Positions 1-13,800 are shown, counted from the first letter of the stretch. The stretch: DNA of 64,000 bases from Rotaria sordida (GCA_905250125.1 CAJNOL010000771.1:32964-96963); one strand, 5' to 3'. The notes: generated by a model from the sequence alone, not told the origin. Program-made: numbers and translations.

Positions 1-20
1 AAAAGATAAAATAAACATAC

Positions 21-3000
21 GTATCAGATCCAAATAATTGTTGAGCAAAATTAAGCATATTCCATATATAAAGTCTATCTAAATCTGGTAATAAACCTAA
101 AGACAATATATATTAAATAAAATTTTTAAAAAAAGTAAAATAAAATTTGTCAAACTTGATGTCATTAAAATTCTAGCTGGAACTCGAAGTAAATGACAAC
201 TTTTATAAGCTTCAATTGTTTTACGTGTTCCATTTTTACATAATAATTCAAAATCAATTGCACGTAATGGTCGAGCCCATTGATCAACATTTCGTCCATC
301 TGTATTTGATATAACTGCTGTATGCATTACAAATGCAACATGACCACCACGACCTTTTTTTTTTTTTATTTAATTTAAAAAGAAAAATATTTTAAAAATA
401 AAATGAATTAAATCTAACCTTCAGTTAAACAACGAAATGCTCCTGAGCTTCCATAAAACATTTCACGATGTGAACGTGAACAATAATCTGAACCTTTAGC
501 ATAACATCTTAAACATAATGCACGTGGATTTGTTTTTAATTTATTATAATCATAATCAAGAGAACCTGGAACACAACTTGGACCAAAATATTCACCTATT
601 TTGGGTTGGTTTTTTTTAAAAATTAAAATAAATTAAATATAATATATATATATTTAAATAAATAAACTAACCAGCTACTTTATTTATATGACAACTAGTT
701 ACATATATTTCTTTAATAGCACTTAAATAATCAACAGGAACATGCCAACCAGCAAGATCTCCGATAGCTGTTGCACAAATTGTTTTACCACGTAAATTCC
801 ATAAATTACTTGTTAAATCAGTACGTTTAGCAACAGCAACAGCATACATTACATTTGATTCCATATCAACACCATAATCTTCAGCAGCTAATGGAATTAA
901 TTGATAATAACGTTGACCACGATATGCATCAGCTCCATCAACTGTTATTATATCAGCTATACCTTGACGAATTTTTGACATACATTCCATTGCATTTTTA
1001 GCTGATATACAATCAACATCTGGTTTTATATTTTTACGTGCAAATGCATTTTTCATTAAACGACATTTTTCTTTTTCATATATTGATAATACACACCAAC
1101 GTAATACACGTAATGGACATTCATATAAACGAGATAACATTGACAAATATTCACTTCCTACAATTTATTTATTTCATTTATTTCATTTATAATTACTTTA
1201 AATTTAATAGATTTTTTTCTTTTCGACTACTCTATCAAATTTATTTTCATTAAGAGATTAGATTTCTACTTACATTATCAATTATATATCCTATCATATT
1301 TTCACACTAAATCAACTTTTCTCTTTTTTCCTATGTTAACTTAATACATTATAGAATATTTTATTAACTGTTCTATAAGTGCGGCTACAGAGTTTGGGTA
1401 AAACTATTCAAATCGAACGAAGGCAACTTGTACTCTAATATTAACAGCTATATTCCAACACTCAAATTCACTCAAGAAACCACATCCGGACTCTCAGATC
1501 CACATAGAAGCACACATTCACAACAATCCACACGTACACTTCACAACCCGAGTCCACACCCAGAGCTGCACCGATACTTGAAATCCTAGAGGTACCATCT
1601 ACCATTCTAGTAGAACCGCTTGGATGGTAGAGACATCATCTAGACTGCTCAGCGCATCACCTTAGATGGTGACCACATTAGATATGATGGTAGAAGCGTC
1701 ACATGGAAAACGAGGAGCATTAGTTACAATGGTGCGAACAAGCGAAGTGATATCTATGGTATCCGAAATAATGCATATAGAAATTGAGGTGAGGGTTCGA
1801 GAAACATAGTCATGTCTCTACCATCCGAGGTGTCAATGTCACCATCCTAATTTTTCATAGAAAAAAATCTATTTTTGGGAAAAGGTGAGATCCATCAGAT
1901 GAGTTCCTTAATCATATCTCGATCTGAAGAGAATTGCTCGAGTAGTTCACCTAAACTCGGAAGAACTCTTTGAAGAGTTGATTTTATTTGAACTCAATTC
2001 TTGAAAAAGATGAGATCACATTTCGAAATAGTTGAATAGATATTATAGATATCTTTGTTCACCTTTAAATAAATAAATAATTACCTTTTTCTCTTTCTTT
2101 ATTTAAAGAAATAAATCTCAATCTATGATTATTTGAAAAGTTTACAATTAATATAAATTTATTGATAAAGTTTTTATATCTACTGAAGAAATTTTTTAAA
2201 TAGAAAAAAAGTTCTATTCCGATAATAATACATGAAATAAAATAGATATTCAGATTAGGAAAAAACTTCTTTTTTATAATCGAATCAAAAATGAAAAGTG
2301 AATTTTTATTTGTAATAATAAACTCAAATTAGAGATAAGATTTTTCAATGGTAAAACTGATTAAAGTTGATATCAATATATCGATTGATATTTGTTTTGT
2401 TTTGTTTATTGAGAGGGAATAGAAGGAAAAGGTTACTCAGAATAAAGATAAAAAATCTTATTTTTTTGTTATTGAATTAATATAAATTGTAAACATATGT
2501 TAGATTGATATATAAATGATAAAAAAAAAGAAATAAAATGATGTGATATCATACCGAGATAATTAGTATATGATGTTCGATCATCAAGTGAATTAAAACC
2601 AATAGCTGAATCGGAAAAAAGTAAATCATTTGATTGAAAACGTTGAGAATTAAATAATTGAAATGATGGATTTTGTAATGAAAAAAATCTTGCTGAATCA
2701 ATTAAAAGTTTTCTATATATATCACGTAATTGTTTTGGACGACGATGTGATACAACTATAGCTGATGCAGGTCCAATTCCCTTTAATTTCAATTTTTTAA
2801 AATTTTATATTAAGAAAAAAAAATGAAAAGATATATTTACCCAATTACATTGTTGAAATTGTTGCCAAGGAAGACGTTGTCCATTAGTACATAATAATTG
2901 AAATTGATCAATAGGAAATGTTGGATCACGTGTTTGTAATTCAATAAGTGCTGTATGTCTTAGAAAAGCAATATCACCTTGATTAAATAAACAAATTAAA

Positions 3001-5292
3001 GCTCCAATATTTCCAGCATATGGATCTTGATTTGTACAAAATGTATTTCCATTTGTACCTTGACAAAGATCACAAACAGTTGATGGATTATCACCTGTTG
3101 GATTAAATTGTCTATTTAATGCATCAGGTGCACACATTGAACCAAATAATAATGCTGCTGATTTAACATGATTATTACAATCAATTATATTTAAACGACG
3201 ATCACGTAATAATTGTGATATTGGTTGATTCCATCCAGATGATGAACCAACTGATGAATGACATGAACGAGCACCTTGTAAATTATTTAGATTTATTGAT
3301 GAACCAGCACGAACAACAGCAACTGAATAATATGTATTTGCTGATGGACCTAAATATTTTTTTGCATTTTTATTTATAAATTAAATTTTTTATTTTTTAT
3401 TTTTTTATTTTTACCATTGAAATTTGGTGAATAAAGTTCATTTGCTATTGGTACAAGATTATAATATCTTCCAGCTGTATATATTTCACCTGAATCAGCT
3501 GTCATTAAATCAGCTTGATCATTAAAAATTTTTCTATAACAATCAAATTTATCTAATCCAGCTATACAACTAAGTGTTGATAATGTTATATTTGATGATA
3601 ATAATGCATTTGACCATGATTCACATTTTCTATATTCTCGTTCATTTACACAACACCAACGAACTATTATTATAAAGACAACTTCTTTTTTATTATTTTA
3701 TTCATCATTTTACAAGAAAATAATTCAATTGATCATTAAATTAAAGTCGACCGAAAATGTTTTATAGAGATTTAGTTTTCAATGTTTTTCATTGAAGATT
3801 CTTAGTTAGATAGAATTGAAATAATCATCTTAGATAGATATTTATATTCTCTATCAAATAGAATTATCTTTCAAATTTTAAAAACAAACTTTATCAAGAG
3901 AGTTTTACAGAAAAGAGTAAGAAGAGAATTTTGAAAGAAAGATTTTTCAATATATGGATTTGAAAAAGCAGAAAATTCTCAATAAAATCAAGGATCGACC
4001 AGTTCTCTACAACATTCCCTGAGAAAGTTCTAATCATTAGAAAAAACGAAAAAAAAACGCCCTTTTCTAGATTTTTATGAAAAAAAACCCTAAAATCCTA
4101 TTAAAATGGTATTCTTTCGTTTTTTTCTAATGGTTAGAAGTTTGTGAAGGAATATTGTAAAGAACTTCTAAACTCTTGATTTTGTTGAGAATTTTCTGCT
4201 CTTTGAGATGGTTATATTGAAAAATCTTTCTATCAAAATCCTTCTCTCACTCCTTTCTGTAAAACTCTCTTGATAAAGTTTGTTTTTTAAAATTGGAGAG
4301 ATAATTCTATTCGATAGAGAATTTCGCGAGGTATCTAAGATGACTATTTCAATTTGAGCTAATTAGAAATCTTCAATGAAAATATTCAAAAATAAATCTC
4401 TATGAAACTTTTCTAGACGACTTTACCTTATATAGAAATATGATAAAACAAATTCGAATAAATTTAATTTCATTCGATTTTAAACAAATATTTAACTAGA
4501 TTGACTTCGGAATTTTAAAAAGCAAAAAAAGAAAAAAAAATTTCTCCCGAAATAGTGTTTATCCTTAGTGAGATGTTTGTTTCATTTAACGATAGGAAAA
4601 GGAAGAGTGTTTGTTCGTAATCCTGATCATCGTATCGAAGAGTGAGTGTATATGCCCTAGAATAAGACGAACTTGATTTTCAGTAATATGTCGTGTGTAA
4701 ATCGGCTGTTAATAAGGTAATTGATTGTCATAGGGTTATTTAAATAAATTGATTGTGAGTGAGAGTTTATTATTTAAATATAAAATGGAGGAAAGAGGAT
4801 AAAAATGAGTGTCAACGGTATCGTCATCAAGGGTAAATCTTACTTTTTAGAATAAAAAAAGAAATTTGCTTTCATAATTAACCTTTGAAAAAGATGATCA
4901 ATTTAACTTTTTTTAACAAATTAATTTCATTTAAAAAAACAACAAAAACAAAACTTTGTCAATTACATAAAAACTTTTACCGAAAAATTTTGTTTTAAGA
5001 ATAAATTTATCAATAAAAATGAGTAACTAACTGAATGCTAATTGGTGATTTGATTTGTTAAAGATATAATCAGTGCTCTTTTTTTTACGTTATTGGAGAG
5101 ATAAACAAAATAAACTATTATTAAAGGTTGGTAAAATATCTTACTATTAGTTATTAGATTATTTGGATTTCCGTCTACATTATAAATACTAAATGGAATA
5201 ACTGCTTGATCATAAACACTAAATTGAGTTGACGAGAATTTTATTGAAATTATCGAAAATAATAATGAAGATAATAAATAAGACCACTTCAT
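21..5292 (-). CDS. Transferrin / melanotransferrin-like protein (partial, 3' end beyond the window)
   Basis: This encodes a two-lobed, secreted or membrane-anchored transferrin-fold protein. Eight exons join in frame: 5145-5292, 3415-3663, 2841-3349, 2555-2780, 672-1157, 419-595, 156-353 and 21-96 (ending at a GTATGT donor, so the gene continues left). Exon 1 starts with MKWSYLL and a hydrophobic signal peptide. The N-lobe opens with IRWCCVNEREYRKC and carries YYSVAVVR and a CHSSVGSSSGW segment. The C-lobe opens with LRWCVLSIYEKEKC and carries CATAIGDLAGW, SGAFRCLTEG and HVAFVMH. Many lobe cysteines are kept. By hand alignment to vertebrate transferrins, Asp is kept in both lobes, but the second Tyr and the His iron ligands are replaced in both, as is the anion-binding Arg (Ser in the N-lobe, Asp in the C-lobe). 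Iron transport is therefore doubtful. Intron 1 (1.75... about 1.5 kb) and intron 4 (1.4 kb) hold repeat insertions; the other introns are about 60 bp. Confidence 0.9.
1373..1855. repeat. Composition island inside transferrin intron 4
   Basis: About 480 bp of visibly higher G+C sit in an otherwise AT-rich 1.4-kb intron. The segment contains related words in both orientations (accatctaccat, ggatggtagagac, gtctctaccatcc). No long reading frame is present. It is probably an old transposable-element fragment, but no family is recognised. Confidence 0.4.
3742..4425. mobile_element. Fold-back (long inverted repeat) element in transferrin intron 1
   Basis: Two arms of roughly 300 bp are imperfect reverse complements. 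The left arm has cattgaagattcttagtta and tcaagagagttttacag. The right arm has the complements, including ctgtaaaactctcttga and tcttcaatgaaaat. Both outer edges carry taaagtcg in inverted orientation. The centre (about 4045-4125) is itself A/T-tract rich and there is no ORF, so this is a non-autonomous MITE or fold-back element inserted in an intron. Confidence 0.7.
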
Positions 5293-5645
5293 TAGATCTA
5301 AATAATAAAATTGGGATTTTTTTTTTAAAAATCGATTAAAGTGACATTAAAAAAGAAAAGAAAAGAAAAGAAAGAAAAAAAGAAGGTCATCGTTGATTAA
5401 ACTTACCAATAAAAACTTGTTTAAAAAAATCTATAGAGGTCACTGACATTTTTTTGAAAAATATTTATTTAGAAAAAACATTTTTTTTTCTTTTATTATT
5501 TTATTTAATAATAAATAAAAATAAAATAATATCCGAAAAACATAAAAATAAAAATAATAAATAAATAAACAATAGGATTTATGATTTAATTTCTATAAAA
5601 TCAATTCAAGGATAAACAATAATAAAGAAAAAAAAAAAAAAGACG

Positions 5646-8508
5646 ATGTTAGCTACATGTAGTAATATATTACAAATATGGAATTGTCAAGATTATTCAA
5701 TAATTAAAGAATTTGGTCATGATCATCAACCATCAACAGATACAATTAAATCTATTGATTGGAAAAAAGATAATTGTTAGATAAATACTAATTTTTCATC
5801 GAGATTTATCACCTTTTTCTTTTTTTTATTTTAGCAAATTATCTTGTTTTTACATATAAACAAACAGGACGTGTACAATTATATGATTTACAAAAAAATA
5901 AATCTGTTGAACTTTCAACGGTATTTACCAGAGAACAAAAAACATCAAGAATTTTTCAAAATATTTTTCTTTTTAATTTTAGACAAAAGCTCAATGTTGT
6001 TCATTTAGTATGTCAGGAAAATATTTAAGTATAACTAATGAAGATTGTCAAGCACAAATTTGGGATGTTAATTCAGGAAGAATTGCTCAAACATTTAATG
6101 TAAGTTTAAAAAAAGAAAATAAAAATGAATATAAAATTTAAAAAAATATTCTAGAGTGTTGATCAAAGTCCAATGGAATGTATATGTTGGGGAAATGGAG
6201 ATTCGTATCTCGCTGCAGGAACACGAAAAGGAAATGTTTTTCTTTATAATCAATTAACAAAACAAACCTTTGCTGGATTTACAATGAAACATGGAAATAA
6301 GGTATTTAATTAAATAAAATTTAATAAATAAAAAGAAATAAAATAAAATTTAATAAATNNNNNNNNNNAAAAGAAATAAAATAAAATTTAATAAATAAAA
6401 AGAAATAAAATAAAAAAATGTTTTAGCTCGGTTCGATATCATCAATAAAATGGTCACCACATAAAGAATTAATAGGAACAACATCAAATGATGGTTTACT
6501 TTCATTATGGAATTATCGTTTAAAAGAATTAATTATATCAATACATTCACATAAAGCTCCAGCTACTGATTTAGCTTTTTCTCCTCATCATGATGCTTTT
6601 CTTGTTACATCAGGAATGGATGGATCATTATGTTGTTTCGATGTTGTACAACAAAAGTAAAATTCTTTTATTTTTATTATTTTATTCTAAACAAAAATAA
6701 AACATTTCAATAAAAACGAATTAAAGGATTTTATCAACAATAAGTATCTATGCTCCATTAACAAGTGTTGATTTTCATCCAAATGGTTCATTAGTTGCTG
6801 TTGGAACAATGGGTCAACATGCATCTATTTATGATTTACGTGATCCAAAAAATAAATTATCACATTTAGTTAATTCGGAACATGGAAATGTTTATTCTGT
6901 TAAATTTGAAACAGGACAAACAACAAATATTCAAAGACCAACAACACTTTTACAAGAGGTTTTTATTTATTTATTTAAATAAAATTAATTTTCGAATAAA
7001 TTAATTCTAGACAAATAAAAGTTTGAGTACATTTGCACAACAAACAACACGTTCTCGTCATACATCATCATCATCATCATCATCAACAACTCAATGTTCA
7101 ACACCTGTTGATGAACAAATATCAATAAATCGTTCATATGGTACACAACCTCGAACAACACAAACACGTGAAAGATCAAATTCATCTCTTTCATCAAAAG
7201 TTAATACACCATTTATTACAACTGAATATTCAAATACTATTGATACAAGTATGTTTACATTTTCAATTTATTTACATTGATTAATCATCAACAATAATTT
7301 TCATATTTTCAAAAAAAAAAGAAAAACAAAAATCAAATAAATTATTTCGATAAACTATATTATTAATTATTTTCTAATTTATAATAATCTAGTGAATATT
7401 TTATTGATATATAACTTCGAATATATTGAATATTTAAGAGTAAAATAGAGATATTTGACCTTGTTAGAGTGATTTGATAAGTGCACTCATATCAATATTG
7501 AAAATAAAGGTAAAACTGTTTATATTGTTTGTTAACAAATAAAAAAAAAGTAAAGAAGTTATTTATTTAATAGAAGAAAGATAAATATGATTGATTGAAA
7601 TAAAAATCTCATTCTCAAGTTAAATATTTTAATTTAATCCTGATTTATCAATATTTATTTATCTAATCAATGAATATAAACAAATGAGTATAATCAGAAA
7701 TCGAAGGATTAATCTATAAAATGAACTGATTTAAATAATAAAATCTCTTCTCAATATTTTAGACTCAGATTTTTTTAATTATATCCAAATATAGAAATAT
7801 TTAATAGAACTTTTCTGTATTCTCTTCAATTGTTTATAAATGAATTCGATTTTGAATAAATAATTATTTATTTTTGTTTATTTTTTGTTAAGGTTTATCA
7901 TGTTCGCGACAAGGTAGGTATTCTGTTTATATTGATAAAATAATTGAAGATATTTCTATCTATATAGAAGGTAATCATCCTGGTGAAGATAAAGTAAATA
8001 TATAAATAATAATAAATAATTATTTTATTTATTATTTTAGTCAATATCACGAGTAAGTAATAATGATTGTATGAGTTTTGAAGAATTTACAAAATTATGT
8101 GGAGTTTATAATCGTTCACCAATTGAAAATGGTCATTGTATGTATTTATATTATTTTTAAAATAATTTAAATAAATATAATTTAAATTAGATCGAACAAA
8201 TGTTAATTCAAATGATCAAGATGAATCACTTAAAATAATATTAGATAATCGAGTTAATTCTTTACGTGAAGATTTAAAAGATGATCTTAATAGAACAAAA
8301 TTATCAATGCAAATGAATTTTATTCTTGAATTAGAACGACTTAGAGTAAATTTTTTTTTTTTTGTAAAAATAAATTTAAAAAAAAAAATTTTAGAATGAT
8401 TTAATGAAACAAATTGAATCTCATTCATTAAATGCTCAATTAATCGATGAAATTGAACGTCTTAGAGATGAAAATAAACGATTACGTCAATTACAACCTC
8501 GAATTTAA
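5646..8508 (+). CDS. NEDD1: NEDD1-like WD40 protein (gamma-tubulin ring complex targeting)
   Basis: NEDD1 brings the gamma-tubulin ring complex to centrosomes and spindles. Eleven exons join in frame to 548 aa: 5646-5775, 5835-5920, 5983-6099, 6155-6301, 6427-6656, 6727-6958, 7011-7248, 7893-7993, 8041-8137, 8191-8345 and 8395-8508. Roughly the first 310 residues are WD-type repeats: LQIWNCQ, AQIWDVNSG, LLSLWNYR, then HKAPATDLAFSP followed by SGMDGSLCCFD and a blade with APLTSVDFHPNG. The HKAP..AFSP signature is typical of NEDD1. A Ser/Thr-rich linker follows (about 315-390). The C-terminus is a coiled coil ending in EIERLRDENKRLR, very like the gamma-tubulin-binding tail of NEDD1. The start was chosen because LATCSNILQIWN aligns with the first NEDD1 blade. 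Intron 7 is long (644 bp). An assembly gap lies in intron 4. Confidence 0.9.
6320..6417. repeat. Tandem A/T repeat with a 10-N assembly gap
   Basis: Ten N bases (6359-6368) lie in NEDD1 intron 4. The sequence on both sides is the same AT-only tandem unit (aaagaaataaaataaaattt and its repeats). The gap probably marks a collapsed or unresolved tandem repeat, not missing exon sequence, since the flanking exons join in frame. Confidence 0.85.
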
Positions 8509-8702
8509 TTAAACAAATAAAAGAATATTTTATTCCGATTCAAACAAATATTCTTTATTACGAAAATATTCATTTTTTTTTTCTCTTTATTGTATATATA
8601 TATATATATCATAGAAGAATAAAACAAAACAAATCATATTTTTTAAAACAAATTAAAAAAAGTAAAAAAAAAAAATGTAAGATAAATTGTTTGTTATAGA
8701 TA

Positions 8703-10856
8703 ATGGATATGGAAACATATGTACCGGAAGAACATATAATTCAATCGGAAAAAGATGAGAATTTAATAAATGAACAAGAAGATATTGAATTAGTTGATAA
8801 ATCATTTAAATCAATAACTAGTTATGATAGATTTTTAAAATCTGAATCAATACCAAAACGAAGACATCCTCAACCATCTCAATTACCTGATACAATAACT
8901 ATTCTTAAAGATGAAACAACTAATGGAATTGTTTATCTTGTTGGAACAGCACATTTTAGGTTTTTTATTCATTTACTTTGCCTTTTTTTAAACAATTTTT
9001 ATTTATTTTTAGTGAAAAAAGTCAACGTGAAGTAGCAGAAGTATGGCTTTTTTTTATTTTTTTTTTAAATAAAATAATTTAAAATTCTAAAAGATAATTC
9101 AAATGACTCAACCAGATATTGTTATGGTTGAATTATGTCAAAGTCGTGTAAGTTTATCTCTTTTTTTGTTTTCTTTTAAATATTTTTATTATATTATATT
9201 ATAAATAGGTTAATATACTTTCATTAGATGAAAATACATTAATAAAAGAAGCATCAGAAATCAATTTACAAAAACTTCGAACCATAATTAAAGCTGTAAT
9301 ATATATTTATCTTATTTGTCAAAATATACCGCCGGATAAGATCGTAAATCTGCTATCCGCTTAGCTTTTACTGACAATATTTTACTAAATATAGACCATC
9401 TCATTTTTCACATTTATAGAAAGTTTTTTTATTTTTATCTTTCAATGCAAAAAAAAAAACACAATATAATCGACGACTATATTCTCTTAAATATTCTATC
9501 ACTTTTCACTCTTTATTATAATAACTATGATAAAGGTCAGTTTTATTTTGAAAACTCAATATGAAAACTATTTATAGAAATCGACACAGTTTTTCATGTT
9601 CTACCAAATGACATACTGATTAGTTTATATGCAGGATTAAATATTTTATCCTGCATAAACTAATCGATGAAGATGATTACTATGTCATTTTCTAGAGCAT
9701 GAAATCATTTCCTTGATCTATAGTATTACTTTTCATATTAACTTTATAATAGTAAAATAATAAAGACGATAATTATTATTCGAAATGGTCAGAAGTGGTA
9801 TAGATTACCCACCCTAAGGGAATTTAGTCCACGATAATTTGTTTTTTTTGCCTTTTTCAAAAAACGACATGAATAGAAAGAAATGTTTAGAAGTTGATGG
9901 TCTATCTTTCTATTCAACTGAAATTAATAAATTAAGGATCGGTAGATTTCCGATATTATCCGTCAATATCGTTTATTTAAAAAGTAATTATTATTTTAGA
10001 ATGGAGCTATTCATGGAATAATTCATGTACTTCTATTAAGTATGACAGCTCATTTAACTAAACAATTAGGAATGGCACCAGGTGGAGAATTTCGAACAGC
10101 TTTTCGTGAAGTAAAAAAAAAAAAGATTTTTCTTCTTTTGACATTTGATAAATATTTATAATGAAAAAGCTAGGCTCAAAAAGTACCCGGTTGTAATCTT
10201 GTACTTGGTGATCGTCCAGTTGGTATAACATTAAAACGAGCGATTAATTCTTTATCAACATGGAAAAAAATTCGTTTAGCTTGGTCATTATTAACATCTA
10301 AAGATAAAATAACGTTTGTTTATTTAATAAATAAAAAAAAAAGTGAATCTATTTATAATGTTTATATAGAAATGAAGATGTTGAAAAATGTATGGAACAA
10401 GATGTACTTGAAAAATTATTATTAGAAATGAGTGATCAATATCCTGAATTATCTCGTGTATTTGTTAGTGAACGTGATCAATTTTTATCATATTCATTAA
10501 GAAAATGTGCACAAAAAATTCCTATTGAAACAAATCAAACTGGTTTTGTTCCATCAACAGTTGTTGGTGTTGTTGGTATTGGTCATGTACAAGGTATTAT
10601 TAAACAATGGAATCAACCAACTATTAATGATATTCAACATTTAATGAAATTGTTAAGTTTAATTACAAAAAAAAAAATTTTAATCTTTTTCTTTTTTTTT
10701 TTTAATTTGAATAAATTTTATTTGTTTAGAACAATTGATGATAAACCAAAAAAGGGTTGGTCAACTTCAAATTATCTAAAATTATCATTTAAATTAGCAT
10801 GTCTTGGAGCAGTTGTTGCTGCTATTTTGCAATATACTCGTTATCGACTCCGTTGA
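8703..10856 (+). CDS. TRABD: TraB domain-containing protein (TRABD)
   Basis: Eight exons (8703-8959, 9013-9040, 9094-9147, 9209-9295, 10000-10110, 10174-10313, 10370-10651, 10730-10856) join in frame to 361 aa, close to animal TRABD. An acidic N-terminus of about 60 residues precedes the TraB domain, whose first motif GTAH is at residues 81-84 in VYLVGTAHFSEKS. Other conserved stretches are IVMVELCQSR, LGMAPGGEFRTAFRE, LGDRPVGITLKRAI, SERDQFLSYSLRK and VVGVVGIGHVQGI with the second G-x-x-H. A single C-terminal membrane segment (LACLGAVVAAILQY) ends in basic residues, as expected for a tail-anchored protein. TraB proteins share the GxxH motifs with Tiki-type membrane metalloproteases; the function of TRABD itself is little known. 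The gene lies head-to-tail 194 bp after NEDD1. Intron 4 (704 bp) carries a fold-back element. Confidence 0.92.
9511..9764. mobile_element. Small imperfect fold-back element in TRABD intron 4
   Basis: The inner stem is clear: gattagtttatatgcaggat at about 9620 pairs with atcctgcataaactaatc at about 9650. The stem continues outward through tttcatgttct / agagcatgaaa and ctttattat..actat / atagtaaaataataaag. It is a MITE-like palindrome of about 250 bp without an ORF. Confidence 0.55.
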
Positions 10857-13800
10857 ATTTTAAATTTCTTTTTTTCTTGCTTATTTTTCTTTTCGTTTTC
10901 ATTGATCGTTATTTTTTTTTTTTTTTCAAAAATATTAATAAACAGATAAAAACATCTTATTTATAATAACAATATCAAATAATATTTATTTATATCTCAT
11001 GAGAATGTTTACATGTTCACTTATTCCTTTTATTATTATTTAATTAATACTATTTTTTAACATTCAATTAACAATTTTCTTTAACCAAATAATTAAAATC
11101 AATTTTTTAACTTTTATTTTTATAAAATTAAAACAAAAGAATATTTTTCAATTATTAGTATTTCGTATTTTATCTTATTTTCTTTCTTTTTTTATATTAA
11201 ATTCAACAAATAAACATTTTCATCAGATATTAATTGAACTATTCAACAATAATAAATTATTCAATTTTTATTGTTTTTATTTCGTATTGATAGAAAAAGA
11301 TATTTGAGAAAATAAAATAAAAGTAACTTCACTTTACATTGATAGATAAAATGGTGAGAAGATAATTATCTCTATCGTCAACTTGATTGACTTTCAAAAG
11401 ATTTTTTCCGAAATATTTCAAATAAATATGATTAAATCATAGAATCACTATCAAATAAATAATCAGCTATATTCTTTAATATTATTTAAGGGTAAGTCAC
11501 TTTTAGACAACTATTTTTCTCATTAACAGATTTACCCAATCTTAATTATAACATACAAATAAACAAACATCTTCAACCTAGAAGATTTATCTGAAAATAT
11601 TTATTTATCTCAGGTTAAAATATAATTTAAATCTTTCTTCATAGAATAAATTTTAGTTGACGTAGATAAATCTTAGGAAATGTCCTTATATAACTATGGG
11701 AAAATATTCATTTTATTGGCAATACGAAAAAAAAAAAGAGAAATGACTTATTTATGAAAGTCGAAGTAATCTGAGAGTTGTTTTACTATTGTTGCAATGA
11801 TAGAACTTGTCAATGGTTAGAAAATGAATATGAAATCTCTCGATTAACAAAAATCTTCAATGAATAAAATTGCGTAGAGTTTTAAATATATTTATTCTTC
11901 TAATGAATATATATTCATTTTACTCCTATTTAAATAATTCATTTATTTACTTTTGTTTAATCTATGCCTTAATTACTTTATTATCGAATATACTCGAAAT
12001 TATTTCGAAAAAGTGTTAGTGTAATCCTTGTTGGATAAATATGTGAAAAAACGGATATAGCTACTCTTTATAATTCCAGATTGATTTATTTATTCTATGG
12101 ATTTTCGGAAAGATTTCTTTATCATCTTTTTACTTAATCTTACACAAATCCAATGACCAATTTGTTAGGGTATTAGAATAATACATTATTTCTATACTGT
12201 CTTTGAGAGTATATCAACAATATTTGTCAAGACTTGTCATGGACTCAAGATTTTATTTTATTTTTATATTCGTTTTCATGATGAATGAGTAACAATCGAA
12301 GATAAGAGTTCTACAGTCTAGAAAGCAATATAATATGTTAGAGATATGAAAATAAATCGAGATGATCAGATGAGAGTGTAAAAGTGTAAAAATAAAAATA
12401 TTGATTAAACTTTTTATAGTTGATCGTCTATCTGATATTTATTTATTTCATATTACCATCAATAAACGTACTAAATGAGAACTATTTTAATAAAAACAAA
12501 TTTTTATAGTTCTTGAATTTATTTCTAAATCGAAACGATTAAGACGTACCATCTTTATTATAGATATTGATCTTATTAAGATAATCCATAATAAAAAATA
12601 TCTATCTCTCAATTAACCAGATCTCAATCAATAATATATTTCCAAACAATCATCGATTTTATTTCTTTATACCAATATCAAATGACATTTATAAAACATA
12701 TGATTTTTTTTTTCTTATTGAAAATCTTTTTTCGTAAGTAGAAATTTATAATAAAATGATTTTACTTTTATGTTAATTGAATTATCTATTGATGAAATCG
12801 AAATGTTATCAAGGTTAACTTAATGTCTAGTCAATTATTTTTATTGAATATTTTCTTTTTTATTGTTAAACAAATAATTTATTCTTAGAAATTTTAACTG
12901 ATAGTTGATGATTAGTTCATCGGATAATTATTGATTCATATTTTCACTATTTAATCAGTCCTGTGAGATCGTTCCTATATTAACTGAAAGATAAATGATT
13001 AGTTTTTTTATAAAATATACTTCTCTACGAAATATGTCACTCAGTTCGATTAGAATTCATAGAATAATCTATTCAGATTTTAAAAGATAAATAATATTGA
13101 TTCTATTTAAATCTGATCATCGAATCGATGCAAGATGAGAAAATGCCGACCACCAAGAAAATGAGACTGTAAAAGGCCGCAAATGATATTAAATGAGGGA
13201 AAAATCATCCGAAAACTGAACGACGTCTGTCCGCGTAACGCGACACTTCGCTGATCAAGTTTTGAAAAAATTTTTTTTCGAGTTGGACAGATCTCATTGG
13301 ACTATTAGATGCAGTTTTTTACGCTGATTACGAATTTGATATTGATTTAGCATAAAAATCAGATTTTGATATCAAAAATCGGATTTTAAAATTTTCAAAA
13401 ACCGTATTTTGGATTTTTTAACCAAGAAATTTTTTCAACAAGGGCTAAGAGACATACCATTCGATGCAGAATTAAATTCTCTACAAAATGGTCTATTTAG
13501 TTTTGACTTTGGTAGCTTAGAATGGATTGAAAGCTTCGATAAGGTTTCCAACTTCCTGCCCAGTTTATAAGCTCTCAGATCGATGTATCAATCTCATTTT
13601 TTCAGAGGAGATTGTCTACTTATAAAACAGTAACAATTATAAAAATCAAGTAATTCCGAGTACACTAAGTGCCTCAAAATTGGTCAACAAAAAACTGTGT
13701 AACAGTGTTACGAAAAACGTAACAGCGTTACGTTTGTTTTTTGCATTTTTTATTTGAACAAAAATGTTTTAGAGAAAATCTTTTTTACTGCCTGAAAGTC

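Noticed and set aside
7023..7280. 85-codon plus-strand frame taken as a separate gene
   Set aside because: It is exon 7 of NEDD1 in frame, read past its donor at 7249.
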